A stretch of 64,000 nt of DNA, from the NCBI GenBank assembly GCA_946552115.1, contig CAMNRH010000016.1, positions 1 to 64,000 of the forward strand, written 5' to 3'. The notes beneath the pieces are model-generated. The model was given only the letters and a program-made list of their open reading frames with translations. It ran no database searches and was not told the origin of the DNA. A program made the position numbers and the translations under genes. Origin of the DNA: an uncultured Lachnospiraceae bacterium (GTDB lineage: Bacteria > Bacillota > Clostridia > Lachnospirales > Lachnospiraceae). Below, piece by piece: positions 35,642 to 44,088 of this stretch. Within the stretch, counting starts at the first letter, position 1. Each line of letters opens with the position of its first letter.

Positions 35642-35669
35642 ACGAAAAAGCCCTACCGGGCTTTTTCGT
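35642..35669 (-). terminator. Intrinsic terminator between acpP and rnc
   Basis: Perfect 12-bp stem (ACGAAAAAGCCC with its partner) and 4-base loop GGTA, ending in a T-rich arm on the minus strand, 13 bases after the acpP stop. It should lower rnc-smc transcription relative to acpP. Confidence 0.8.
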
Positions 35670-35682
35670 AATTTCCATGTGC

Positions 35683-35916
35683 CTAGTTGCTGGTTGCATT
35701 TCGTATTTGTTCTACAGCGTCCCCCACTGTCACAATATTTTCTGCATCGTCATTATCAATTTCCAAATCAAAAGCCTCTTCTATACCCATAATAATCTGG
35801 AACACATCCAGAGAATCTGCCCCCAAATCGTCCATAATCTTAGAATCCATCTGGATATCCTTTACGTCCAGATTTAAAACATCCGCAATAATTTCCTGTA
35901 ATTTTTCAAATTCCAT
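35683..35916 (-). CDS. acpP: Acyl carrier protein
   Basis: Carries growing fatty acids on a phosphopantetheine arm. Seen: 77 very acidic residues with the modified serine 35 in GADSLDVFQ and the four-helix pattern. Lies 47 bases after plsX, matching the fatty acid/phospholipid neighbourhood. Ribosome site AAAGGAGAAA precedes the ATG. A terminator follows, consistent with the need for far more ACP than RNase III. Confidence 0.97.
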   Translation of the reverse strand: MEFEKLQEIIADVLNLDVKDIQMDSKIMDDLGADSLDVFQIIMGIEEAFDLEIDNDDAENIVTVGDAVEQIRNATSN

Positions 35917-35963
35917 ACTGTTTCTCCTTTTAATTATGTGTTTTTCTATTATTCAGCGGCAAG

Positions 35964-36971
35964 CTATTCCGCTTGAATACACTCTTTAATTCTTTCATTG
36001 ATATTCTGGTTTTTGAATGTTACACATTGCAGCACCGTGTTGCATATTTCCTTTGCCTTAGAGCTTCCGTGAGTCTTAACCACCAATCCGTTGAGACCTA
36101 AAAGAGGCGCTCCGCCGTACTCGCTGGAATCAAAGGATTTCACTGTTTCTTTAAGAGCCGGTTTAATGAGAGCTGCTCCGACTTTGCTGCGGAAAGAGCC
36201 CATAAGCCCCTCCTTAATCTTACTGATAAGAACCGCGCCGGTACCCTCAAAGAGCTTCAAAATGATATTCCCTGCAAACGCTTCACAGACAATAACGTCC
36301 GCCGCCCCGTAAGGAATGTCCCTTGCCTCCACACTTCCGGCAAAATTGATTCCTTTCGTTTCCCGAAGAAGCGGAAATGTCTCTTTCACCAGTGCGTTCC
36401 CCTTTTCCTCCTCCGCGCCGATATTGACTATACCGACTTTCGGATTCTTCACGTTCATAATATGCTCCATATAAACGCTTCCCATCTTGGCAAATTGTAC
36501 CAGATGAGCGGGCCTTGCGTCTACGTTCGCACCGCAGTCAATTAAAAGAGAAAAGCCCTTCGCCGTAGGAATAAGCGGCGCAAGAGGCGCCCTGTCAACT
36601 CCCTTAACGCGCCCGACAATCACCTGACCTCCCACAAGAACCGCCCCGGTACTTCCGGCAGACACAAATGCGTCTGCTTTTCCCTCTTTTACAAGCTTCA
36701 TGCCGACTACGACAGAGGAGTCTTTTTTCTTCCGAATCGCATTCACCGGCGGCTCCGCCATCTCAATAACCTCCGATGCATTGACCACCGTAATCCTTTC
36801 CTTATTATATTCATATTTTGTAAGTTCCGTTCGAATTGCATCCTCCCTGCCCACAAGAAAAACATGTACGCTCTTTTCCTTTGAAACAGCGTCAACCGCT
36901 CCCCTTACGATCTCGCCGGGAGCATTGTCGCCTCCCATCGCGTCCAATGCAACTTTCGTAAGTTCTGTCAT
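35964..36971 (-). CDS. plsX: Phosphate acyltransferase PlsX
   Basis: Makes acyl-phosphate from acyl-ACP, the first step in phospholipid synthesis with PlsY. Seen: 335 residues with VALDAMGGDNAPG at the start, AGSTGAVLVG in the middle and GGAPLLGLNGLVVKTHGSS near the end. The start at 36971 (MTELTK) is favoured by AGGAGGAGG just upstream; that site itself encodes the six extra residues of a longer reading. Neighbours rpmF and acpP are the usual ones. Confidence 0.96.
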   Translation of the reverse strand: MTELTKVALDAMGGDNAPGEIVRGAVDAVSKEKSVHVFLVGREDAIRTELTKYEYNKERITVVNASEVIEMAEPPVNAIRKKKDSSVVVGMKLVKEGKADAFVSAGSTGAVLVGGQVIVGRVKGVDRAPLAPLIPTAKGFSLLIDCGANVDARPAHLVQFAKMGSVYMEHIMNVKNPKVGIVNIGAEEEKGNALVKETFPLLRETKGINFAGSVEARDIPYGAADVIVCEAFAGNIILKLFEGTGAVLISKIKEGLMGSFRSKVGAALIKPALKETVKSFDSSEYGGAPLLGLNGLVVKTHGSSKAKEICNTVLQCVTFKNQNINERIKECIQAE

Positions 36972-37044
36972 ATTTCCTCCTCCTAGCATTATAGCATCAT
37001 TCTACTAGACATTACTGTAAAAATCAATATTTTTTCTTTTCAAA

Positions 37045-37080
37045 CAAAAAAAAGACCTCTCATCTCTGAAAGGTCTTTTC
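37045..37080 (-). terminator. Intrinsic terminator after rpmF
   Basis: Stem AAAGACCTTTC / GAGAGGTCTTT (one mismatch) with a six-base loop and a run of eight T on the minus strand, 11 bases after the rpmF stop. It lies inside the operon, before plsX, and may attenuate it. Confidence 0.8.
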
Positions 37081-37090
37081 TTTCTTTAAA

Positions 37091-37270
37091 TTAGTCCTGA
37101 GCAATGATTTCTTTTTTGTTGTAGCTTCCGCAAGCCTTACAAACTCTGTGAGGCATCATTAATTCGCCGCACTTGCTGCATTTTACCAGGTTCGGAGCGC
37201 TCATTTTCCAATTAGCTCTTCTCTTATCTCTTCTTGCTTTGGAAGATTTATTCTTTGGACAAATTGACAT
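37091..37270 (-). CDS. rpmF: 50S ribosomal protein L32
   Basis: Seen: a 59-residue protein starting MSICPKNKSSKARRDKRRANW, with two cysteine pairs, CSKC (about 32-35) and CKAC (about 45-48), that bind zinc, and a C-terminal SYNKKEIIAQD. This is the zinc-binding L32 form. It lies 3 bases after the yceD gene, the usual partner in bacteria, and before plsX. A very strong ribosome site (AAGGAGGTG) precedes the ATG at 37270. Confidence 0.97.
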   Translation of the reverse strand: MSICPKNKSSKARRDKRRANWKMSAPNLVKCSKCGELMMPHRVCKACGSYNKKEIIAQD

Positions 37271-37273
37271 GGG

Positions 37274-37801
37274 TTACACCTCCTTAAAATTCTTAAAAAC
37301 ATCGCGGATAACTGACATTCTAGGGTCAAGACCCGTATCCTCACAGTCACAGGTCCCCTGATTCAGGTTTTGACCACATACATTGCAAATACCTTTACAG
37401 TCTTCGCTACACAGAATCTTCATCGGCCACCCTGTCAATATCTCGCCGCGGATCAGTTCATCCACGTCAAGCGTATATCCGTCAATATAATTCGTTTCAT
37501 CTAATTCTTCTGTCTGTCCGCCGTCCGGCACACTCAGGTCAATATTTTTCACGAAATCAAGAACAAGCTCCGTCTCTACCGGCTCTAAGCATCTGTCGCA
37601 TGGTATTTCAAGCGTAACCCTGCCGCTCCCGGTAATCCGAAACCTTCGCTCTTTCATATGTGTTACCCGGATAGAAACCGGGGTCTTCTTAAGAATCGGA
37701 AAACTTCCATATCCTGTCTGAAACCCGGTCATATCAATATCCGCATCCTGTATAAGCTCCGTATGCTGTTCAGACAAAACGCCGGATAGGTCTAATAACA
37801 T
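37274..37801 (-). CDS. yceD: YceD/DUF177 family protein
   Basis: Linked to 23S rRNA accumulation in other bacteria; exact reaction unknown. Seen: 175 residues with the family motif CDRCLEPVE in the middle and a C-terminal cysteine cluster (CSEDCKGICNVCGQNLNQGTCDC, six cysteines in 23 residues) that could bind zinc. It is 3 bases before rpmF, as in most bacteria. The ATG at 37801 has AGGAG 8 bases upstream and is preferred to a GTG at 37819. A good promoter lies just upstream. Confidence 0.9.
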   Translation of the reverse strand: MLLDLSGVLSEQHTELIQDADIDMTGFQTGYGSFPILKKTPVSIRVTHMKERRFRITGSGRVTLEIPCDRCLEPVETELVLDFVKNIDLSVPDGGQTEELDETNYIDGYTLDVDELIRGEILTGWPMKILCSEDCKGICNVCGQNLNQGTCDCEDTGLDPRMSVIRDVFKNFKEV

Positions 37802-37828
37802 ATTATTACTCCTATTCACACCTAAATA

Positions 37829-37856
37829 ATTATATCACGTAAAATATTTTTGTCAA
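37829..37856 (-). promoter_or_regulatory. Promoter of the yceD-rpmF-plsX-acpP operon
   Basis: Minus-strand perfect TTGACA (37851-37856) and perfect TATAAT (37829-37834), spacer 16 bases, located 28 bases before the yceD ATG. Confidence 0.8.
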
Positions 37857-37910
37857 CTAAAATTTATTTTTCTTCTTCTGCTCCCGCTTTTTCAACGATG
37901 TACACTTTTC

Positions 37911-39101
37911 TTAAACCAATGCAACCGTCTCGCGCGCGATAGCCAGCTCTTCGTTTGTGGGGATTACCATAACCTTCACTTTGGAATCCGGTGTGGAAAT
38001 CTGAATCTCCTCACCGCGTTTTCCGTTTGCTTCCTCGTTAATCTCAATTCCCAGATATCCGAGATATTTCACCACCGCGCTTCTTACCGTACCGGAATTC
38101 TCTCCGATACCCGCCGTAAATGCGATCACGTCTACACCGTTCATTGCCGCCGCATAGCTTCCCACATATTTTGCAACACGGTAGGCAAACACCTCAAGAG
38201 CAACTCTTGCCTGCTCGTTTCCGGAATTCGCGCCTTCTTCCAGGTCACGGAAATCACTGGAAAGATTATTGGAAAGGCCAAATACACCGGACTTCTTATT
38301 CAGCATATTCATAAGTCCTGCAATATCAAGACCCTCTTTCTTGGAAATAAACTCTAAAATTGCCGGGTCGATATCTCCGGACCGTGTTCCCATCACAAGT
38401 CCCTCAAGAGGTGTAAGTCCCATTGAGGTGTCTACCGATTTTCCGTTCTCTACCGCGCAGATGCTTGCGCCGTTGCCCAGATGGCAGACAATGGTTTTCA
38501 CCTGATCGTACGGCTTTCCGGAAAGCTCCGCCGCTCTCTTTGATACAAAGCTGTGGCTTGTTCCGTGGAAACCGTATCTTCTTACTTTGTATTTGTCATA
38601 ATACGCATACGGAAGTCCGTACATATAAGCTTTTTCCGGCATTGTCTGATGGAAAGCCGTATCAAATACCGCTACCATCGGCGTGCCCGGCATCAGCTTT
38701 TCACATGCGTTAATACCAATCAGGTTCGCCGGATTGTGAAGCGGCGCAAGGTCGTTGCACTCCTCAATTGCCGCCTTTACCTCGTCCGTAATAACAACGG
38801 AGCTTGCGAATTTCTCACCGCCGTGTACCACGCGGTGCCCCACAGCCCCAATCTCATCAAGACTTTTAACTACGCCTGTGTCAGCGTCCGTCAGGGCGTC
38901 GATAACAAACTGGATTGCTTCCGTATGTGTCGGCATTGCCTTATCAGACTTTACTTTCTCGCCTCCCTCGGGCTGATACGTAAGGCTTCCGTCAATTCCG
39001 ATTCTCTCGCAGAGCCCCTTTGCCAGCACCTGCTCGGACTCCGAATTGATAAGCTGAAATTTCAGTGATGAGCTTCCGCAATTAATAACTAATACATTCA
39101 T
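37911..39101 (-). CDS. ackA: Acetate kinase
   Basis: Transfers phosphate from acetyl phosphate to ADP, giving acetate and ATP: the main substrate-level ATP step of fermentation. Seen: 396 residues with [12 protein letters not shown] at the start, [28 protein letters not shown] and [10 protein letters not shown]-like ([14 protein letters not shown]) near the end. The ATG at 39101 follows GAGGGAAAG; an upstream in-frame extension of 13 codons is basic and unlike the family. It is 59 bases after pta, forming the acetate operon. Confidence 0.97.
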   Translation of the reverse strand: MNVLVINCGSSSLKFQLINSESEQVLAKGLCERIGIDGSLTYQPEGGEKVKSDKAMPTHTEAIQFVIDALTDADTGVVKSLDEIGAVGHRVVHGGEKFASSVVITDEVKAAIEECNDLAPLHNPANLIGINACEKLMPGTPMVAVFDTAFHQTMPEKAYMYGLPYAYYDKYKVRRYGFHGTSHSFVSKRAAELSGKPYDQVKTIVCHLGNGASICAVENGKSVDTSMGLTPLEGLVMGTRSGDIDPAILEFISKKEGLDIAGLMNMLNKKSGVFGLSNNLSSDFRDLEEGANSGNEQARVALEVFAYRVAKYVGSYAAAMNGVDVIAFTAGIGENSGTVRSAVVKYLGYLGIEINEEANGKRGEEIQISTPDSKVKVMVIPTNEELAIARETVALV

Positions 39102-39160
39102 TTTTCTTTCCCTCTCTTTATTTTTTATAAGTAAATTCAATTATACGAAACGCACGTATT

Positions 39161-40162
39161 TTAATCGGCAGACATGCACTGTACCGCCGTTATTGCTACA
39201 ACGCCTTCAATATCCTGCGCGCTGCATCCGCGGGACAAATCATTAACCGGCGCCGCAATCCCCTGTGTCAGCGGCCCGTAAGCCTCGGCTTTCGCAAGCC
39301 TCTGCACCAGCTTGTACCCGATATTTCCCGCGTCAAGGTCCGGGAATACAAGTACGTTCGCCTTGCCCGCCACCGGACTCCCCGGAGCCTTTGAAGCGCC
39401 GATTTCCGGCACGATTGCCGCATCTAACTGAAATTCACCGTCAAGAAGAAGTCCGTCCGGAGCATTTTCCTTCGCGATTCGTGTCGCTTCAAGAACCTTG
39501 TCTACATCCGCATGCTTCGCACTGCCTTTCGTAGAATGAGAAAGCATGGCAACAACAGGCTCCTTTCCCGTCAAAAGCCTGAACGAATCTGCGGAAGAAA
39601 GGGCAATTGCCGCAAGCTTTTCCGGATCCGGATTCTGCTCAAGCCCCGAATCCGCAAAAATAAAGGTCCCGTCTGCTCCCATATCGCAGTCCGGCACTAC
39701 CATTACGAAAAAAGCGGACACCAGCTTTGTTCCCGGCCTGGTCTTTAAAATCTGAAGACACGGCCTTAACGTATCGGCCGTAGAATGGCATGCTCCGGAA
39801 ACCATTCCGTCCGCATCTTTCATCTTTACCATCATAACGCCGTAATAAAGATAATTTTTAAGAAGAAGCTCTCTTGCCTGCTCCTCTGTCATACCCTTTT
39901 TCTGTCTGAGCTCGACCAGCCTGGCAATATACTCCTCTGTCTTCGGATTCGTAGCCGGGTCAACGATTGTTGCTCCGCTGATATCAAAATCACCCTTATT
40001 CTTTGCAATCTCCTCCTCGCTTCCTACAAGAACAAGGTTCGCCGTTCCTTCCTTAAGAACCGCTTCCGCCGCTTCATAGGTCCTGACGTCCTCTGTTTCA
40101 GGAAGTACAATCGTCTTTTTATTCGTCTTTGCCTTTGCTTTAATATCATCAATAAATCCCAT
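39161..40162 (-). CDS. pta: Phosphate acetyltransferase
   Basis: Converts acetyl-CoA and phosphate to acetyl phosphate for AckA. Seen: the short 333-residue catalytic form, from GFIDDIKAKAKTNKKTIVLPE through MVSGACHSTADTLRP (about 130) to DLSRGCSAQDIEGVVAITAVQ at the end (quoted in parts). Complete. The ATG at 40162 has GGAG 10 bases upstream; a longer reading of seven codons starts inside that site. First gene of the pta-ackA operon with its own strong promoter. Confidence 0.97.
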   Translation of the reverse strand: MGFIDDIKAKAKTNKKTIVLPETEDVRTYEAAEAVLKEGTANLVLVGSEEEIAKNKGDFDISGATIVDPATNPKTEEYIARLVELRQKKGMTEEQARELLLKNYLYYGVMMVKMKDADGMVSGACHSTADTLRPCLQILKTRPGTKLVSAFFVMVVPDCDMGADGTFIFADSGLEQNPDPEKLAAIALSSADSFRLLTGKEPVVAMLSHSTKGSAKHADVDKVLEATRIAKENAPDGLLLDGEFQLDAAIVPEIGASKAPGSPVAGKANVLVFPDLDAGNIGYKLVQRLAKAEAYGPLTQGIAAPVNDLSRGCSAQDIEGVVAITAVQCMSAD

Positions 40163-40200
40163 GACTAAAAAGCTCCTTTCCATATATTCTCAATATTTTT

Positions 40201-40229
40201 ATTATAATACAAAGAAAAGAGCCGGACAA
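40201..40229 (-). promoter_or_regulatory. Promoter of pta-ackA
   Basis: Minus-strand TTGTCC (40224-40229) and perfect TATAAT (40201-40206), spacer 17 bases, 38 bases before the pta ATG. Confidence 0.7.
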
Positions 40230-40282
40230 GGATTGTTTTTAAGAATCCTGTCTATTTTTACATACAAAAAGAAGAACCTGCA

Positions 40283-41746
40283 TCAGGACAGATGAAACAC
40301 TGCGCTTATAATCGCGAAATAGACGCTAATCGTACTGATGTCCACCAATGTAGAGATCAACGGCGTTGCCATAATTGCCGGGTCAAGACCTATTTTCTTC
40401 GCAAGAAGCGGCAGTGTACATCCCACTATTTTCGCAATTATAACCGTGCACGCCATCGTAACACCGATTGTAAAGGCGAGCACCGCGTCCCCCTGTCCCA
40501 TCAGCACAATACGGCAGCCGTTGACAACCGCTAAAATCAGGCTTACCGATACGGCAACCCGCATTTCTTTCCAAATAACCTTAAAAAGATCCTTAAATTC
40601 AATCTCTCCGACCGCAAGCCCGCGAATCACAAGTGTAGAGCTCTGGGAGCCGCAGTTACCGCCGGTTCCCGTAAGCATCGGAATAAATCCGGTAAGCTGG
40701 GGCATAATCGCAATCGCCGCCTCGTAGCTGTTCATAATCATTTGTGTCACAGTCGCGGAAAGCATCAAAAACAAAAGCCACGGAATACGGCTCTTTACAT
40801 GTTCAAACACAGTCGTTCCAAAATAAGATTCGTCATTCGGATTGACGCCGGCCATAATACTGATATCCTCTGTTTCCTCTTCCTGAAGGACAATCATCGC
40901 GTCGTCAACCGTAACGATACCGACCATACAGTGCTCATGATCCACAATCGGAAGCGCAATCAACCCGTATTTCATAATCGTTCTTGCCACTTCTTCCTGA
41001 TCGTCCGTCGTCTCCCCATAAAGCATATTGGTATCCATAATTTCTTCAATCACTCTGGATTCACCGGTCGTCAGAAGATCCTTAATATCCACGGCTCCAA
41101 TCAGACGCTTCTTTTCCGTCACATAGCAGGTATAGATTGTCTCGCGGTTTAACCCCACCTGCCGTATTTTAAGAATTGCCTCCTCTATGGTCATTTCCTT
41201 ATTAAGCGCAATATAATCCACGTTCATGACACTTCCGGCGCTGTCCTCGGGATACTGAAGGAGCTGGTTAATCTGCGCCCGGCGCTCCTCATCCGTCACC
41301 ATGAGAAGCCTGTCCACCACATTTGCGGGCATTTCCTCCAACACGTCAACGGTATCGTCAAGATACATCTCCTCCATGACCTCTTCAAGCTCAGAGTCTG
41401 TCAGCGCATTAATCAAAAATTCCCGAAGATCACTGTTCATATACGTAAATGTTTCCGCTGCCTCTTCCTTTACAAGCAGACGGAAAATTAATACCAGCTG
41501 CTTTTCGTCTACCTCCTCTAAAATACCGGCAAGGTCTACCGGGTACATATTGTTTTCAAGCTCTTCCTTAAGCTCCTTAAACTGACGGCTCCCAAGCATC
41601 TCCTGGATACGCTCTATTGTCAGCTCCCTGCGCTCTTTCAGAAATTCCCCGTTTTCAACCGAGTCATCATAGTCAAACTCACTCTGCGCAACGGCATTTC
41701 CCCACTCCTCGTCAGTCAGCTTATCCGGCTCGTTACCCATCCGCAT
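40283..41746 (-). CDS. mgtE: Magnesium transporter MgtE
   Basis: Magnesium channel gated by cytoplasmic magnesium. Seen: 487 residues with an N-terminal helical MgtE_N domain (about 45-165; acidic), a CBS pair (about 170-290), a connecting helix, and five membrane segments (about 315-485) with the pore motif GTGGNCGSQSSTLVIRG. The start at 41746 (MRMGNEP) follows GGAGGG 6 bases upstream. No M-box riboswitch fits in the leader (about 90 bases), but a terminator hairpin lies between the promoter and the start codon. Inferred: expression is controlled by attenuation. Confidence 0.94.
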   Translation of the reverse strand: MRMGNEPDKLTDEEWGNAVAQSEFDYDDSVENGEFLKERRELTIERIQEMLGSRQFKELKEELENNMYPVDLAGILEEVDEKQLVLIFRLLVKEEAAETFTYMNSDLREFLINALTDSELEEVMEEMYLDDTVDVLEEMPANVVDRLLMVTDEERRAQINQLLQYPEDSAGSVMNVDYIALNKEMTIEEAILKIRQVGLNRETIYTCYVTEKKRLIGAVDIKDLLTTGESRVIEEIMDTNMLYGETTDDQEEVARTIMKYGLIALPIVDHEHCMVGIVTVDDAMIVLQEEETEDISIMAGVNPNDESYFGTTVFEHVKSRIPWLLFLMLSATVTQMIMNSYEAAIAIMPQLTGFIPMLTGTGGNCGSQSSTLVIRGLAVGEIEFKDLFKVIWKEMRVAVSVSLILAVVNGCRIVLMGQGDAVLAFTIGVTMACTVIIAKIVGCTLPLLAKKIGLDPAIMATPLISTLVDISTISVYFAIISAVFHLS

Positions 41747-41766
41747 ATATACCCTCCTTTCCCGAT

Positions 41767-41811
41767 TAAAAAAAGAAGCTACCATCCGCGGTTATGACCG
41801 CAAATAGTAAC
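41767..41811 (-). promoter_or_regulatory. Attenuator-like terminator hairpin in the mgtE leader
   Basis: Minus-strand 15-bp stem (with four G-T pairs), tetraloop CATA, and the tract TTCTTTTTTT; it ends 20 bases before the mgtE start codon. A competing 6-bp pairing, CGCAAA (upstream) with TTTGCG (in the 5' arm), could act as antiterminator. Confidence 0.65.
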
Positions 41812-41819
41812 ATCTCCGT

Positions 41820-41848
41820 TTGCGAACTCTTTTCCTTTATAGTATAAT
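41820..41848 (+). promoter_or_regulatory. Promoter of tmcAL
   Basis: Plus-strand TTGCGA (41820-41825) and TATAAT (41843-41848), spacer 17 bases, 31 bases before the ATG. Its -10 box overlaps that of the mgtE promoter. Confidence 0.7.
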
Positions 41849-41869
41849 CAATTTGAAATAAATTTACAA
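41841..41869 (-). promoter_or_regulatory. Promoter of mgtE
   Basis: Minus-strand TTGTAA (41864-41869) and TATACT (41841-41846), spacer 17 bases. The -10 boxes of the two divergent promoters share 41843-41846, so the promoters should exclude each other. Confidence 0.65.
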
Positions 41870-41879
41870 GGAGAATCTT

Positions 41880-43118
41880 ATGAAAGTTGCCGGACTCATT
41901 ACCGAATATAACCCGTTTCACAACGGACATCTGTATCATATTCAAAAGGCAAAGGAGGCTACCGGCGCCGACGCCTTACTTGTAGTGATGAGCGGAAACT
42001 ATGTGCAGAGGGGTGCTCCCGCCATGCTTCCCAAGCGCATCCGCACAGAAATGGCGCTGAAAGCAGGAGCGTCCGCCGTTCTGGAGCTCCCGGTCTGTTT
42101 CTCTTTGGGAAGCGCAGAATATTTTGCCGCCGGAGCCGTATCACTGCTTGACAAATTAAACTGTATTGACAGCATATGCTTCGGGAGTGAATGTGAAGAC
42201 AGCAAAGTCTTAGAAAGTATCGCAGACATCCTGGCAGAGGAACCAGACCGATATCGTGTCCGGCTTCAGGAGGCACTGAAAGAAGGCCGTTCTTTCCCGC
42301 TTGCCAGACAGACGGCGATAAAAGAATATTTAAAAGGCGGCATCCCCAACACGGTGCTGAAGTACCCGAATAACATTCTCGGAATCGAATATATAAAGGC
42401 GCTCCGTCTTATGAAAAGCAGCATCAAAGCCTGCCCTGTCAAACGCGTCGGCTCCGGATATCACGATGAAAATCTGAATAAGGACTACAGCTCTGCTTCC
42501 GCAATCCGGAGACTTATTTCATGTAATGAAAACTCCGATATTTTGCCATGCTTAAAGGAACAGGTCCCGTCTTTTTGCATCCCGCTTCTTAAGGACACAT
42601 ATGGACGCAGATATCCCGTCCATTCCAATGACTTTTCTCTTCTTTTAAAGCAAAGGCTTCTCTCCGAAAGCTCCGATTCGCTGACACGCTACATGGATGT
42701 TACGGAAAACCTCGCCAACCGTATGAGCAATCATCTTGATGATTTCATAACCTTCGACCGATTCTGCGAGAAAATAAAAACAAAGGATATGACCTACTCA
42801 AGAATCAGCCGCTGCCTGTTTCACATATTACTTGGTATCACGGAAAAAGACATGCATTTATATAAAAGAAACGGCTTCTGCCAGTACGCCCGCATTCTCG
42901 GTTTTCGCAAAGACGGTGCGTCACTTATATCCATCCTCAAAAAGCAATCCGCGGTTCCCCTCGTCACAAAGCTTACACGGACAGAGCTTCTAAGCAATGC
43001 CGGACGAAAGATGCTTTCCCTTGATATTTCCTCCTCAAATCTTTATGAAAGCGTTATAACGGATAAATTTAAAACGCCATTTATCAATGAATACAGACAG
43101 CCGCTTATTATTTGCTGA
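41880..43118 (+). CDS. tmcAL: tRNA(Met) cytidine acetate ligase
   Basis: Makes N4-acetylcytidine at the wobble base of elongator tRNA-Met using acetate and ATP. Seen: 412 residues of the nucleotidyltransferase fold with the HNGH motif (FHNGHLYH, residues 13-20), VVMSGNYVQRG (about 36-46), and the KYPNNILGIEYIKAL segment (about 160-175). It starts the family sequence MKVAGLITEYNPFHNGH without extension. Ribosome site AAGGAGAA lies 5 bases before the ATG. Known partner acetate metabolism genes lie 1.8 kb away, but no functional link is implied. Confidence 0.93.
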   Translation: MKVAGLITEYNPFHNGHLYHIQKAKEATGADALLVVMSGNYVQRGAPAMLPKRIRTEMALKAGASAVLELPVCFSLGSAEYFAAGAVSLLDKLNCIDSICFGSECEDSKVLESIADILAEEPDRYRVRLQEALKEGRSFPLARQTAIKEYLKGGIPNTVLKYPNNILGIEYIKALRLMKSSIKACPVKRVGSGYHDENLNKDYSSASAIRRLISCNENSDILPCLKEQVPSFCIPLLKDTYGRRYPVHSNDFSLLLKQRLLSESSDSLTRYMDVTENLANRMSNHLDDFITFDRFCEKIKTKDMTYSRISRCLFHILLGITEKDMHLYKRNGFCQYARILGFRKDGASLISILKKQSAVPLVTKLTRTELLSNAGRKMLSLDISSSNLYESVITDKFKTPFINEYRQPLIIC

Positions 43119-43206
43119 CCTATCCTGTCAGTACCGGAAATAAGAGGATCTCATCAAAAAAACATGTTAAAGTGGTAATAATCCATAAGAAAGGCGGTAA
43201 AATCAA

Positions 43207-44088
43207 TTGGAGTGGACAGAGAAATTACAGATAATAACAGACTACGTAGAAAACCATCTGCAGTGCACGGAAGAACCTCTTAATTATGAGGAAATTTCCC
43301 GAATTTCCGGCTGCTCCTTTGACTTCTTCCAGAAAGTGTTTTCCTATATGAACGGCATCAGTTTCTCCGAATACGTCCGTCTGCGTAAGCTCACTCTGGC
43401 AGGCTATGATTTAAAAAGCACAGACATGAAAATTGTAGATATCAGCTATAAATATGGGTATAACCCCCCAACTTCTTTTACAAAAGCGTTCGAGCATTTT
43501 CACGGCGTCTCTCCAAGAGAGGCACGAAAGCCTGATATACAATTATGTGTTATGCCTAAAATGCAGCCCTTGCAAAAGGAGCAGTATTCATGGAGACTTG
43601 AAAAAAAGCCTGCTCTGCATCTGACAGGAAAAAGCACGAAAATATCCTGCGTTCGCAATGAGCATTACCAAAAAATCCCGGCTTTCTGGAATGAATGCCA
43701 GAAAAATGGAATTTATTCTGCTTTAATTTCTATTGATGCCGGATCTCCAAAGGGATTATTCGGGCTATTCGGAGATTTCGACAGCCATACAAATGAAATG
43801 GAATATTCCATTATGACAATCTCCGACAGGATCCCCTCCCCCGCACCAGCCATCCCGGGATTCAGCCAGATAACTATACCCGAAGCGATGTGGGCAGTAT
43901 TTGACTGTATCGGCGCGGTCCCCCGGGCGATTCAGAAAGGATGGGGATATCTTCATGAAGAATGGCTGATCAAATACCCTTTTAAGCTCGCCCCATATCC
44001 CGAACTGGAATGGTACAGCGACGGGAACGTATATAGTGAAGATTATTTAAGCCAGATATGGATACCTATTTTAGAGGAGGATTTATAA
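43207..44088 (+). CDS. AraC-family regulator with GyrI-like effector-binding domain
   Basis: Seen: 293 residues. The N-terminal 105 residues hold the two helix-turn-helices (ISRISGCSFDFFQKVFSY and IVDISYKYGYNPPTSFTKAFEHFHGVSP, given in parts); the rest (about 125-293) is a GyrI-like/SOUL-type small-molecule-binding domain. Start is TTG with AGGCGGT upstream; the protein start MEWTEKLQ is typical of the group. Known: such proteins bind diverse drug-like or metabolite ligands. Its stop overlaps the start of a small partner gene (TAATG), so the two are translated together. The ligand is unknown. Confidence 0.9.
   Translation: MEWTEKLQIITDYVENHLQCTEEPLNYEEISRISGCSFDFFQKVFSYMNGISFSEYVRLRKLTLAGYDLKSTDMKIVDISYKYGYNPPTSFTKAFEHFHGVSPREARKPDIQLCVMPKMQPLQKEQYSWRLEKKPALHLTGKSTKISCVRNEHYQKIPAFWNECQKNGIYSALISIDAGSPKGLFGLFGDFDSHTNEMEYSIMTISDRIPSPAPAIPGFSQITIPEAMWAVFDCIGAVPRAIQKGWGYLHEEWLIKYPFKLAPYPELEWYSDGNVYSEDYLSQIWIPILEEDL

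Noticed and set aside
35622-35699. Longer N-terminus for RNase III
   Set aside because: The extension translates through the perfect acpP terminator hairpin and overlaps acpP; the start at 35621 gives normal family length.
37860-37910. Tiny open frame after ackA (about 13 codons rich in glutamate and lysine)
   Set aside because: Too short, no ribosome site, and lies in the space before the yceD promoter.
41747-41834. M-box magnesium riboswitch ahead of mgtE
   Set aside because: The leader is about 90 bases and lacks the M-box helices; only a terminator and a short competing pairing are seen.
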